Below, one piece after another: positions 29,307-36,831 of a stretch of 64,000 nt of DNA. Source of the stretch: Rhodospirillales bacterium (GTDB lineage Bacteria > Pseudomonadota > Alphaproteobacteria > Rhodospirillales > WMHbin7); contig JACRPC010000039.1 of assembly GCA_016214125.1 (NCBI GenBank), positions 1-64,000 of the forward strand, given 5' to 3'. The position numbers and the translations under genes were made by a program. The notes under the pieces are model-generated. The model made no database searches. It was given only the letters and a program-made list of their open reading frames with translations, and was not told where the DNA came from. Position 1 is the stretch's first letter. The number at the start of each line of letters is the position of its first letter.

Positions 29307-29783
29307 ATGCGCACCATTCTTCGCCCCATCGTTCTTGCCGTCGCCCTGGCGGTACTTCTGCCCCCGCTCCTTTCCGCTCCGGCCCTGGCCGCGGCCGAAA
29401 AGAAGAAGGAGGAGGAGAAGAAGAAAGATCTGGCCTCGATGACGCCGGACATCGACATCCAGTCGATCACCATCGCCGTCCAGGGGCTGGAGAAGGTCGA
29501 GTATCGGCCGATCGGCGTCACCATTACCCTGACGTCGCGCGATCCCCTGGCCACCGCCTGCTATAAGGTGCCCTATTTCATCGACGCGGTGATCACCGAC
29601 GCGCGAGCCAATCCGCCGGCGGTAACCAAGCGCAACGTCATCGATCCGGTGATGATGAACAAGCGGCTCACCGCCTTGGCCGAGAAGCATTTCCCCAAGG
29701 GTTCGTTCAAGACGGTGAAGATGGGCGAGGCCAACACCGGCAAGGGCGGGGTGATCGACCGCCTGCCCACCATGTGCAAGTAG
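29307..29783 (+). CDS. Secreted hypothetical protein with charged linker
   Basis: 158 residues. The signal peptide (ending SAPALA) is followed by an unusual Lys/Glu run (AAEKKKEEEKKKDLASM), then a compact domain of about 110 residues (ITIAVQGLEKVEYRPIGVTI, DPLATACYKVPYFIDAVITD). Only two Cys. The signal plus charged linker recalls FliL-like proteins, but there is no real family match. It follows tadA by 25 bases with a GGGAGGA ribosome site. Confidence 0.75.
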   Translation: MRTILRPIVLAVALAVLLPPLLSAPALAAAEKKKEEEKKKDLASMTPDIDIQSITIAVQGLEKVEYRPIGVTITLTSRDPLATACYKVPYFIDAVITDARANPPAVTKRNVIDPVMMNKRLTALAEKHFPKGSFKTVKMGEANTGKGGVIDRLPTMCK

Positions 29784-29790
29784 GCGCCGG

Positions 29791-30483
29791 GTGGGACAGG
29801 GCTTCTACGCCAGCTACGCCCGCCACAAGGGCTACCAAACGCCGATCCTGACCAAGAAGGCGATCGGGCGCTTCGACGCCGAAATCTGGCGGCCGGCCCA
29901 GTTCCAAGCTGGGCATCGGGTGCTGGAACTGGGCTGCGGCACCGGGATGTTCCTGGCCTATCTGGCCGCCAAGGGCGTGGACGATTTCCTGGGAGTCGAT
30001 CACGACCCCAATCTGGCCGACCACATCCCGCAATCGGCGCGCCCGCATTTCCGCTGCGCCGATCTTGCCGCCCTGATCGAGGAAGCCGATGGCCCGCACT
30101 ACGACCGGGTCGTCATGCTCGATGTCCTGGAGCATTTCGACGCCGAACGCGCCCTGGCGCTGCTCGAAGGCTTGAAGGCGCGGATGGCGCCCGGGGCCAA
30201 GCTGGTGGTCAAGGTGCCCAACGCCGCCTCGCCCTGGGGAAGCCAATACCAGTGGGGCGATCTCACCCATCGCGCCGCCTACACGCCCTTAAGCCTTGGT
30301 CAATTGGCGATCGCTGCCGATTACCGGCTGGAAGCGGTCTACGACCAGAAGCAGGGCAACCGGCGCCGACGTTTCACCGACGCGCTGGTCCACCGCATTC
30401 TATCTTGGGCGCTCTTGACCCCGCCCGACTATTGGGGCGCCAATCTCTACGCCATCCTGGCGCCCAATCCATCCAAGCGCTGA
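29791..30483 (+). CDS. Class I SAM-dependent methyltransferase
   Basis: A 230-residue protein with the SAM motif VLELGCGTGMFLAYLAAKG near residue 48, acidic loop LGVDHDP and MLDVLEHFD. No substrate can be assigned; the profile resembles methyltransferases of cell-surface or small-molecule metabolism. GTG start at 29791, 7 bases after the preceding stop. The last 37 bases overlap the convergent radical SAM gene. Confidence 0.88.
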   Translation: MGQGFYASYARHKGYQTPILTKKAIGRFDAEIWRPAQFQAGHRVLELGCGTGMFLAYLAAKGVDDFLGVDHDPNLADHIPQSARPHFRCADLAALIEEADGPHYDRVVMLDVLEHFDAERALALLEGLKARMAPGAKLVVKVPNAASPWGSQYQWGDLTHRAAYTPLSLGQLAIAADYRLEAVYDQKQGNRRRRFTDALVHRILSWALLTPPDYWGANLYAILAPNPSKR

Positions 30484-31385
30484 AGGCCGGCGGCCTGCGC
30501 CGCCCGCACGGCGTCGGCGAGTTCCGCCATGCTCGGCCGGCGGTCGATGTCGTCGATTTCGTGGGCGCGATAGCAGGGCCGATACTGACCCATGATGTTG
30601 ACATAGGTTTGGGGCGAAATCGCGCGGGCCAAGAATTCCATCGCGCCTTGCGTGCCGGCCAGGCCACCCGGCAACACCAGATGGCGCACCAGGAGCCCTC
30701 GGCGCGCCAAGCCCTTAGCGTCGATCACCAGATCGCCCACTTGGCGGTGCATCTCGCGGATCGCCGCGCGGTTGACGGCGACGTAGTCGGGCACCTTGGA
30801 CAGCCGGCGGGCCACGGCTTCGTCGTCGTATTTGAGATCGGGCATGTAGATGTCGATCACGCCGTCGAGCAACGCGAGCGCCTGAGGGCTGTCATAGCCG
30901 CCGCTGTTGTAGACGATCGGCAGGCGAAGACCGTGGTCGGCCGCCAACACCAACGCCTCCAGAAACTGGGCAACGACATGGCTGGGGCTGACCAGATTGA
31001 TGTTGTGACAGCCCTGGCGCTCGAGATCGAGCATCAGGGCGGCCAATTCCTCGGCCGCGACCGGACGACCCTCGCCTTCCCAACTGATGTCGGAATTCTG
31101 GCAATAGAGGCAACGCAGATTGCACCAGGAAAAGAAGATGGTGCCCGAGCCTTGCCAGCCCGACAGACAGGATTCCTCGCCGTGATGGGGACCGTGCGAA
31201 CTGACCACCGCCAGGCGCCCGGTGCGGCAGACGGCACCGGCGATCCCCTGGCGGCGATCGACCCGACAATAACGGGCGCAGAGATCGCAATCGGCCAAGC
31301 GCGCCAGGGCCAAACGGGCGCGCTCGGCCAATTCGCCGGTTTCGAGCAGACGGCGATAGGCGGGTTGGGCTGCGGTCGTCGCCAT
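30447..31385 (-). CDS. PflX-type radical SAM protein (COG1313)
   Basis: A 312-residue iron-sulphur enzyme. The radical SAM motif is CNLRCLYCQN (CxxxCxYC) near residue 100. An extra N-terminal Cys group (CDLCARYC, then CRTG) is typical of the PflX/COG1313 family, described as pyruvate-formate-lyase-activase-like but without an established substrate. No formate lyase gene is near. ATG start at 31385. Confidence 0.88.
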   Translation of the reverse strand: MATTAAQPAYRRLLETGELAERARLALARLADCDLCARYCRVDRRQGIAGAVCRTGRLAVVSSHGPHHGEESCLSGWQGSGTIFFSWCNLRCLYCQNSDISWEGEGRPVAAEELAALMLDLERQGCHNINLVSPSHVVAQFLEALVLAADHGLRLPIVYNSGGYDSPQALALLDGVIDIYMPDLKYDDEAVARRLSKVPDYVAVNRAAIREMHRQVGDLVIDAKGLARRGLLVRHLVLPGGLAGTQGAMEFLARAISPQTYVNIMGQYRPCYRAHEIDDIDRRPSMAELADAVRAAQAAGLQRLDGLGARMA

Positions 31386-31432
31386 GCCGTTATCCGATCA
31401 CGGCACGCGCCGATCCCGCCGCCCGCCGGCCG

Positions 31433-32485
31433 TTACTTTCGAGGCGCTTTGCCCAGCGACTGAATCGCCCAATCGACAAAGCTGTTGTCGACCACCCGAT
31501 CGACGCTGGTGTCGCCCTCGATCCAGCCCATCTCCTTGAAAAAGGCGAAGTCCTTCTTCAGGCTGTCGACATTGACCCGGCCATCGGGATCGTAACTGTG
31601 GCTCACCACCGAGCGGTGAACCTTGGCGTCCTTGATCGGCGTGTATTCCGACAAGATGGCGATGGTCTCCTCGGCGTTGCCGGTGGAAAGCTTGCCGTCC
31701 TTGAGGCCCTGGTTGTAGTCGCGCACGCCCTTGATGTAGGCGCGCATGAATTTGCGCGCCACCTCGCCATCCTTCTTGATGAAATGCTCGCCGTAAATGA
31801 TGACGGCGATCTGGTGGTAGGGATAGATCTCGTCGTCCTTGATGAAGCGCACCGCCGACTTCTCGTTCTCGATCACCGTGGCGTTGGGCTCGGTGGTCAC
31901 GCTGGCGTCGATCGCCTTGTTCTGATAGGCGATCACATGCTGCGGATAGGCCATGTAGGTGACCTCGACATCCTTGTAATTGAGGCCACCCGATTTCAAC
32001 ACCTCGTTCAAGATGCCGGTGGGGCTGATGCCGGGCGCCACCATCGCCACCTTGAGGCCCTTCAAATCCTTGGCCGTCTTCACCTTGCCGCTGGCGATCA
32101 GATCGGCGCGCACCATGAAGGGCGAGTAGCCGTGCCCGGGCGGTGTCGAGCCCTTGTCGGCAACGATCTTGATGTTGACGCCGCGCGCCGTGGCGTTGAA
32201 CAGGCCGGCCGAGATGGCGCCGCCCGCCACGTCGAGATGGCCGGCGCCCAAGGGCGCGATCATCTTGGCCGCCGAATCGAAGGGGATGATGTTGAGCTTG
32301 ATGCCCTCGGCCTTGAAATAGCCCTTCTTGTCGGCGATGAAGATGCCGGCGTCGCTCGAGCCGAAAATCGCCACCCCGTAATTGACCGGAGTCTCCTGCG
32401 CCCAGGCGACCTTTGCCGCCAAGGCTAGAATCAGCGTACCGGCCAAATGGGCGAACCGTGCGGACGAAATCGCTCGGACCATCAT
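31433..32485 (-). CDS. ABC transporter substrate-binding protein (NMT1/SsuA-like), orphan
   Basis: A 350-residue periplasmic binding protein with signal peptide (LAGTLILALAAKVAWA). The domain shows GIFIADKKGYFKAEGIKLN and DVAGGAISAGLFNATARGV, typical of the NMT1/THI5-like family that binds nitrate, sulphonates, taurine or thiamine precursors. No permease or ATPase gene follows, so its transporter is elsewhere. ATG at 32485 with a GGGGGAG ribosome site; another ATG lies one codon downstream. It diverges from the molybdoenzyme cluster across an AT-rich gap. Confidence 0.88.
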   Translation of the reverse strand: MMVRAISSARFAHLAGTLILALAAKVAWAQETPVNYGVAIFGSSDAGIFIADKKGYFKAEGIKLNIIPFDSAAKMIAPLGAGHLDVAGGAISAGLFNATARGVNIKIVADKGSTPPGHGYSPFMVRADLIASGKVKTAKDLKGLKVAMVAPGISPTGILNEVLKSGGLNYKDVEVTYMAYPQHVIAYQNKAIDASVTTEPNATVIENEKSAVRFIKDDEIYPYHQIAVIIYGEHFIKKDGEVARKFMRAYIKGVRDYNQGLKDGKLSTGNAEETIAILSEYTPIKDAKVHRSVVSHSYDPDGRVNVDSLKKDFAFFKEMGWIEGDTSVDRVVDNSFVDWAIQSLGKAPRK

Positions 32486-32639
32486 CTCCCCCTCTGATGT
32501 TCGAACTGGTTGTGATTGTTTAATTCTGTCGAAGAATCAATCGGTTTGCAACAGGAAGGAATTGGGATTTCGCCATCACAAACGCTAATTTTACAGCTCC
32601 GACATGCAATATTTTCATGTGCAAAATGAGGGCTTAAAC

Positions 32640-32668
32640 GAGACAGCCACAATTATAGTAGGTATAAT
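32640..32668 (+). promoter_or_regulatory. Probable promoter of the molybdoenzyme cluster
   Basis: GAGACA at 32640-32645, spacer of exactly 17 bases, perfect TATAAT at 32663-32668. It sits in the AT-rich 239-base gap before the small secreted protein. A nearby inverted repeat (ACATG at 32602-32606, CATGT at 32616-32620) may be an operator; this is only a suggestion. Confidence 0.6.
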
Positions 32669-32724
32669 ATCGGCCACAAGACGGGCAGGCTTAATTCCGT
32701 AAGTGGCACGAGCTACATCGGGGG

Positions 32725-32985
32725 ATGGGGGGCACATCGAAAATGGTTTCGACGCATTGCTGCGCCGCGCTGATGGTTGCTTATTTGACAATCATTTTCG
32801 TCACCCAAGCTCAAGCCGCCCCTCCCGAACCTGTCGCCAAGACCGTTGCGCCCGCACTCAAGGCGCAGGGCGGCTGGTACACGCCGCTCACCCGCCCCGG
32901 CATGCCGGCGCCCTACGATATCAACGGTTACCACAAGCCCAGCGAACCGAAGCCCGCGCCATCGGGCGGCGATCGCAAGCGATGA
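32725..32985 (+). CDS. Small secreted proline-rich protein
   Basis: 86 residues. A signal-like stretch (CCAALMVAYLTIIFVTQAQA) ends near residue 31; the mature peptide of about 55 residues is Pro/Ala/Lys-rich (APPEPVAKTVAPALKAQGG, then YTPLTRPGMPAPYDINGYH). No Cys remains after cleavage and no family is recognised. The start may be the ATG at 32725 or the one at 32743. First gene after the promoter at 32640-32668, so probably the first member of the cluster. Confidence 0.65.
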   Translation: MGGTSKMVSTHCCAALMVAYLTIIFVTQAQAAPPEPVAKTVAPALKAQGGWYTPLTRPGMPAPYDINGYHKPSEPKPAPSGGDRKR

Positions 32986-33021
32986 GTTTTTACCCCTCGC
33001 CGAAACGCGATGGGACGATCC

Positions 33022-33038
33022 GGCGGAATGGTTCCGCC
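33022..33038 (+). other. Hairpin upstream of the Met-rich gene
   Basis: A perfect 7-bp inverted repeat (GGCGGAA, TGG loop, TTCCGCC) in the 112-base gap between the small secreted protein and the Met-rich protein. No T-run; it may protect or process the mRNA. Confidence 0.5.
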
Positions 33039-33097
33039 CCATCAAGACCCGAATGGGCGTACCAACCGAATCAACAATGGACAGAGGAGAGTTTCGA

Positions 33098-33412
33098 ATG
33101 AAGCATATGAAGAAGACCCTCGGCCTGGCCTTGGTCGCGGCCGCGCTTTATGCCGTTCCCGCCTTGGCCCAGGGCCAGCAGGGCATGGGCGCCGAGAAAG
33201 GCATGGCTGGGCAGAAAGGCATGTCGGGCATGTCGGGCCAGAAAGGCATGGGTGCCGAGAAAGGCATGTCGGGCATGGCCGGCCAAAAAGGCATGGCCGG
33301 TGAAAAAGGCATGTCGGGCATGGCCGGCCAGAAGGGCATGGGCGCCGAGAAAGGCATGGCCGGTCAGAAGGGCATGTCCGGCATGGGCGGCATGTCTGGA
33401 GAAAAGAAGTAG
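33098..33412 (+). CDS. Secreted methionine/glycine-rich repeat protein
   Basis: 104 residues: a signal peptide (MKHMKKTLGLALVAAALYAVPALA) and a mature part of about 80 residues built from short imperfect repeats such as GMGAEK, GMAGQK and GMSGM. I count 15 Met in the mature part, with Gly, Lys, Ala and Ser making up most of the rest; there are no Cys, His or aromatic residues. A flexible periplasmic peptide able to bind soft metals such as copper(I) or to be oxidised at Met is plausible. It recalls the Met-rich MrpX peptide used for hypochlorite scavenging, but sequence relationship is not claimed. ATG at 33098 with an AGAGGAGAG ribosome site; hairpins flank the gene. Confidence 0.85.
   Translation: MKHMKKTLGLALVAAALYAVPALAQGQQGMGAEKGMAGQKGMSGMSGQKGMGAEKGMSGMAGQKGMAGEKGMSGMAGQKGMGAEKGMAGQKGMSGMGGMSGEKK
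33182..33405 (+). repeat. Degenerate tandem repeat coding for GM-x-x-x-K units
   Basis: Units of 9 to 18 bases built on GGCATG recur in frame. They are degenerate at third positions (AAAGGCATG, AAGGGCATG), so coding selection has acted after expansion. A larger 90-base period, each starting at GMGAEK, can be seen at the protein level. Confidence 0.85.
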
Positions 33413-33433
33413 GTCACGCCTTCGCCTACGGTT

Positions 33434-33457
33434 GGGGAGCGGCCTTGGCCGCTCCCC
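33434..33457 (+). terminator. Strong hairpin between Met-rich gene and cytochrome gene
   Basis: A perfect 11-bp inverted repeat (GGGGAGCGGCC at 33434-33444, GGCCGCTCCCC at 33447-33457) that starts 21 bases after the stop codon. No T-run follows, so it may be a partial terminator or a 3' stabiliser, giving the Met-rich mRNA higher levels than the downstream genes. Confidence 0.6.
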
Positions 33458-33503
33458 GTAACCGGCCACGAGATGACATGAAACGAGCAGGCGGGATCGG
33501 GGC

Positions 33504-34286
33504 ATGCGCGGCACGTTCAAGCTGTTGGTGGTGGGATTGGCCTTCGTCGTCGGCGGCGCGGGCTTGGCCAGGGCCGATTATCAGCGCGACGTCTGGGCAC
33601 CCCTGCACGCGGCGCCGGCAGCGACAAAAGCGACCGACGCCGAGTGTTTGGCCTGCCACAAAGAGGTTTTCGACGACCGACCGCTCGTTCGCTCGCCCAA
33701 GGGCGTGCCGGCCGAAAAGACAAAGGCCTGGTACCAGCAGTTCGACACCTATCAAGGCGCGCAAGACAGCTTCCATCGCCGCCACCTGACCAGCGATTTC
33801 GCCCGCCAGGTGATGGATCTCACCTGTGCCTTCTGCCACCAGGGCCATGATCCGCGCGAGGAATCGGCGGTGCCGCCGCTACCGGCCGGCACGCCCAAAC
33901 CCTTCACGCTGCGCAAGCAGGTCAATGCGGAAACCACCTGCCTGATGTGCCATGGCGCCTTCCCCAACGAGTCGATGGGCCTGCCCGAGAGTTGGGCGGC
34001 GATGCGCGCCGATCTCGAGCCCGAAGGCGTCGCCAATGGCTGCCTCACCTGTCATGAAGAGCAATTCCGCACCCAGCGCCATCGGGTGACTTATTTGAGA
34101 CCCGAGGCGATCGAGGAGCGGGCGAAGAAAAGCTCCGATGTCTGCTACGGCTGCCATGGCGGCCGGGCTTGGTATCGGATTTCCTATCCCTATCCGCGCA
34201 CGCCCTGGCCCGGCATGGACCCGGAGGTGCCCGACTGGGCGAAGAACCGGCCCAACCAATCCGATCCTCGTTACCGGCGGCCCTGA
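33504..34286 (+). CDS. Periplasmic pentaheme c-type cytochrome
   Basis: A 260-residue exported protein. The signal peptide ends near AGLARA. Five CXXCH haem motifs follow: CLACH, CAFCH, CLMCH, CLTCH and CYGCH. There is no second membrane helix, so it is likely soluble in the periplasm. It lies one base before the molybdoenzyme gene, which suggests it carries electrons to or from that enzyme. I do not recognise it as NapB, NrfB or DmsE. ATG at 33504 after GGGATCGGGG. Confidence 0.88.
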   Translation: MRGTFKLLVVGLAFVVGGAGLARADYQRDVWAPLHAAPAATKATDAECLACHKEVFDDRPLVRSPKGVPAEKTKAWYQQFDTYQGAQDSFHRRHLTSDFARQVMDLTCAFCHQGHDPREESAVPPLPAGTPKPFTLRKQVNAETTCLMCHGAFPNESMGLPESWAAMRADLEPEGVANGCLTCHEEQFRTQRHRVTYLRPEAIEERAKKSSDVCYGCHGGRAWYRISYPYPRTPWPGMDPEVPDWAKNRPNQSDPRYRRP

Positions 34287-34287
34287 C

Positions 34288-36822
34288 ATGAATCACATCG
34301 AGCGCCCCTTCGCGGCATCCTCGCTCCTTAACCCCTCGCGCCGGGGCCTGCTCAAGGGTATGGCCGGGCTGGCGGGTCTTTCCGCTTTGCCGCGCCCGGC
34401 CGGAGCCTTCGCTTACGAGCCCTACCCCACCGACAACCAACTGAAGACCGTGGTTACGAGCTGCGCTCACAATTGCGGCTCCCGCCACATGCTGGTGGCG
34501 CACAAGAAGGGCGACGTCATCGTTCGGCTGTCCACCGACGATGGCCGCTACGAGGGCGCCCCCTACGGCACCGACACCGAGGCGGTGCCGCAATTGCGCG
34601 CCTGCCTGCGCGGCCGCTCTTATCGCTCCCGGCTCTATTCGCCGGAAAGGCTTCTTTACCCGATGGTGCGGGTCGGCGCCCGGGGTGACGGTCAGTTCAA
34701 ACGCGCCTCCTGGAACGCCGCGCTCGATCTGGTGGCCGAAAAGATGGTCGATCTCAAGGCCAAATACGGCCCCACGGCCATTCTCGACCAGGCTTATGCC
34801 GGCGCCTCCTATGGCGTGCTGCACAAATCCGATCAGATCGAGGGCCTCTTGGCCCGCTTCCTGGGCCTGTTCGGCTGCCGCACCTCGTCTTGGTCGGTGC
34901 CCTCCTATCAGGGCACCACCTTTTCCTCGCGCATCACCTTCGGCACCATTGAAGACGGCAACGAAGACGACGCCTTCGCCCATTCCAAGCTGATCGTCAT
35001 GTGGGGCTGGAATCCCGCCTACACCTTCCATGGCGGCAACACGGTCTGGTACATGCGCATGGCCAAGCAGCGCGGCTGCAAGTTCGTGCTGGTCGATCCG
35101 CAACACACCGATTCCGCCCAATCCTTCGACGCCTGGTGGATTCCGATCAAGCCCGGCACCGACGCGGCGCTGCTGGCCGCGCTCTGCCACGAGGTCTTCG
35201 CCAACAACTGGCAGGATCAGGCCTTCATCGACCGCTTCTGCCAGGGCGTCGATGCCGGCACCATGCCCGACTGGGCCAAGGATCAGGAAAGTTTCAAGGA
35301 TTACATCCTGGGCAAACGCGACGGCCAGCCGAAGACGGCCGAATGGGCCCATCCGATCACCGGCGTGCCGATCGACGACATCCGCAAACTCGCCCGCCTT
35401 TACGCCACCACCAAGCCGGCCGCGCTCAAGGCCTCGTGGGGACCGGGCCGCGCCGCCTATGGCGAGCAGTACAACCGCATGGCCGCCGCGCTGCAAGCCA
35501 TCACCGGCAACATCGGCATCTTGGGCGGCTCGGCCGAAGGCGTGGGCAAGGGCTGGCACGCCCAGGGCATCGCCTATCCCTATGACGACAATGCCAACAT
35601 CTGGTACGCCTCGATCAAATCGGATCGCTGGGCGCATTGCGTGCTCAACTACCCCAACGTGACGCGGGAAGAGATCGGCTGCTGGCCGCGCGACGACGAG
35701 CAGGACGGCACCATCCCCGACATCCGCGCCCTCTGGTGGCACGGCTCGAATTGGTTCAACCAACTCACCAACATCAACAAGGAAGTGGCGGCGATCAAAA
35801 AGCTCGACTTCGTGGTCTGCCAGGACGCCACCATCACACCGTCGGGCCTGTTCGCCGACGTGCTGCTGCCCGCCTGCACCCATTTCGAACGCCACGACGT
35901 GGCGCTGCCCTGGTACAAGGGGCACTACTACATCCACCGCCCGAAGGTGATCGAGCCTCTGGGCGAGAGCAAAACCGACTTCCAGATCTTCACCGAACTG
36001 GCCTTCCGGCTGGGATTCGGCGAGGCCTACAACCCGCGCGCCCAGCGCGATTACTTCCAGCACAACGACGCCACCGACGAGGCCTATCTCAAGGTCTGGT
36101 GGAACAGTTCGGTGCGCAAGCATCAGGGCGTCAAGCTGGGCTGGGAGGAATTCAAGCGCCGCGGCGTCTACAAATTCCGCTTCGAGCGGCCCTGGGTGGC
36201 CTTCCGCGATCAGATCGAGAAGGGCGAGCCGTTCGAGACCCCCTCGGGCAAGATCGAGATCTTCTCGACCACCTTGGCCAAAGTCACCGACTGGACAAAG
36301 ACCCAGTACGGCTACCCGATTCCGGCGATTCCGAAATGGATCGAACCTTGGGAATCGCTCAACCATCCGCTGGCCAAGGTTTTTCCCTTCCATCTGATCA
36401 CGCCGCATCCGCGCTGGCGCACCCATTCGATCTTCAACAACATCCCCTGGCTGCGCGAGACGTTCGACCAAGAAGTGACGCTCAACGCCGCCGATGCGGC
36501 AAGGCTGGGCATCAGGACCGGCGACACCGTCGAGGTCTGGAACCCGCGCGGCCGCACCATCGTGCCCGCCTACGTCACCGAGCGCTGCATGCCCGGCGTC
36601 GCGGTGCTGCACGAAGGCGCCTGGCTCGATCTCGACAAGGACGGCGTCGATCGCTCGGGCAACGCCGACGTGCTCACCAAGGACGAACCCAGTCCGGCCG
36701 GCGCCTTCGCCTACAACACCATCTTGGTGGCGATCCGCAAGACCGATCTTGAGCACCGGCCAGGCTGGGATCAAACGGCGGCGGCGCGATCGGCGCGCTG
36801 GCGCCGCGATCGGCGGGGTTAG
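34288..36822 (+). CDS. Tat-exported DMSO-reductase-family molybdopterin oxidoreductase, catalytic subunit
   Basis: 844 residues. Twin-arginine signal NPSRRGLLKGMAGLAGLSA near residues 16-34. The N-terminal FeS region reads SCAHNCGSRHML then RACLRGRS: Cys59, Cys63, His67, Cys106, so the third usual Cys is His. RLYSPERLLYPMVRVGARG is DmsA/YnfE-like. Ser206 (WSVPSYQ) is the best candidate molybdenum ligand by position against DmsA-like proteins; this is inferred. Mo-bis-MGD domains follow (WGWNPAYTFHGGN, VDPQHTDSA, LHEGAWLDLDKDGVDRSGNAD in parts). The substrate is unknown: S- or N-oxides, or oxyanions of Se, As or Cl, are all possible. The Fe-S subunit gene follows 9 bases later; no NrfD/DmsC anchor is present. 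Confidence 0.92.
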   Translation: MNHIERPFAASSLLNPSRRGLLKGMAGLAGLSALPRPAGAFAYEPYPTDNQLKTVVTSCAHNCGSRHMLVAHKKGDVIVRLSTDDGRYEGAPYGTDTEAVPQLRACLRGRSYRSRLYSPERLLYPMVRVGARGDGQFKRASWNAALDLVAEKMVDLKAKYGPTAILDQAYAGASYGVLHKSDQIEGLLARFLGLFGCRTSSWSVPSYQGTTFSSRITFGTIEDGNEDDAFAHSKLIVMWGWNPAYTFHGGNTVWYMRMAKQRGCKFVLVDPQHTDSAQSFDAWWIPIKPGTDAALLAALCHEVFANNWQDQAFIDRFCQGVDAGTMPDWAKDQESFKDYILGKRDGQPKTAEWAHPITGVPIDDIRKLARLYATTKPAALKASWGPGRAAYGEQYNRMAAALQAITGNIGILGGSAEGVGKGWHAQGIAYPYDDNANIWYASIKSDRWAHCVLNYPNVTREEIGCWPRDDEQDGTIPDIRALWWHGSNWFNQLTNINKEVAAIKKLDFVVCQDATITPSGLFADVLLPACTHFERHDVALPWYKGHYYIHRPKVIEPLGESKTDFQIFTELAFRLGFGEAYNPRAQRDYFQHNDATDEAYLKVWWNSSVRKHQGVKLGWEEFKRRGVYKFRFERPWVAFRDQIEKGEPFETPSGKIEIFSTTLAKVTDWTKTQYGYPIPAIPKWIEPWESLNHPLAKVFPFHLITPHPRWRTHSIFNNIPWLRETFDQEVTLNAADAARLGIRTGDTVEVWNPRGRTIVPAYVTERCMPGVAVLHEGAWLDLDKDGVDRSGNADVLTKDEPSPAGAFAYNTILVAIRKTDLEHRPGWDQTAAARSARWRRDRRG

Positions 36823-36831
36823 GGGGAACGA

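Noticed and set aside
32704-32719. Sigma54 promoter (TGGCACG -24 element)
   Set aside because: The -24 box matches but the -12 position reads ACATC, not TTGC; the local regulator also lacks the sigma54-contact loop.
33182-33405. CRISPR-like array
   Set aside because: The repeats are 9-18 bases, in frame, without regular spacers and coding for protein; no cas genes are near.
33071-33520. Minus-strand repeat frame opposite the Met-rich gene (MPFxxPMPFWPAM-like, or His/Ala-rich in another frame)
   Set aside because: Mirror image of the Met-rich repeat; the plus-strand frame has a signal peptide, a ribosome site and third-position degeneracy, so it is the real one.
33504-34286. NapB or NrfB type cytochrome
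   Set aside because: Haem number (five) and spacing differ from diheme NapB, and no nitrate or nitrite reductase genes are near; no family could be assigned.
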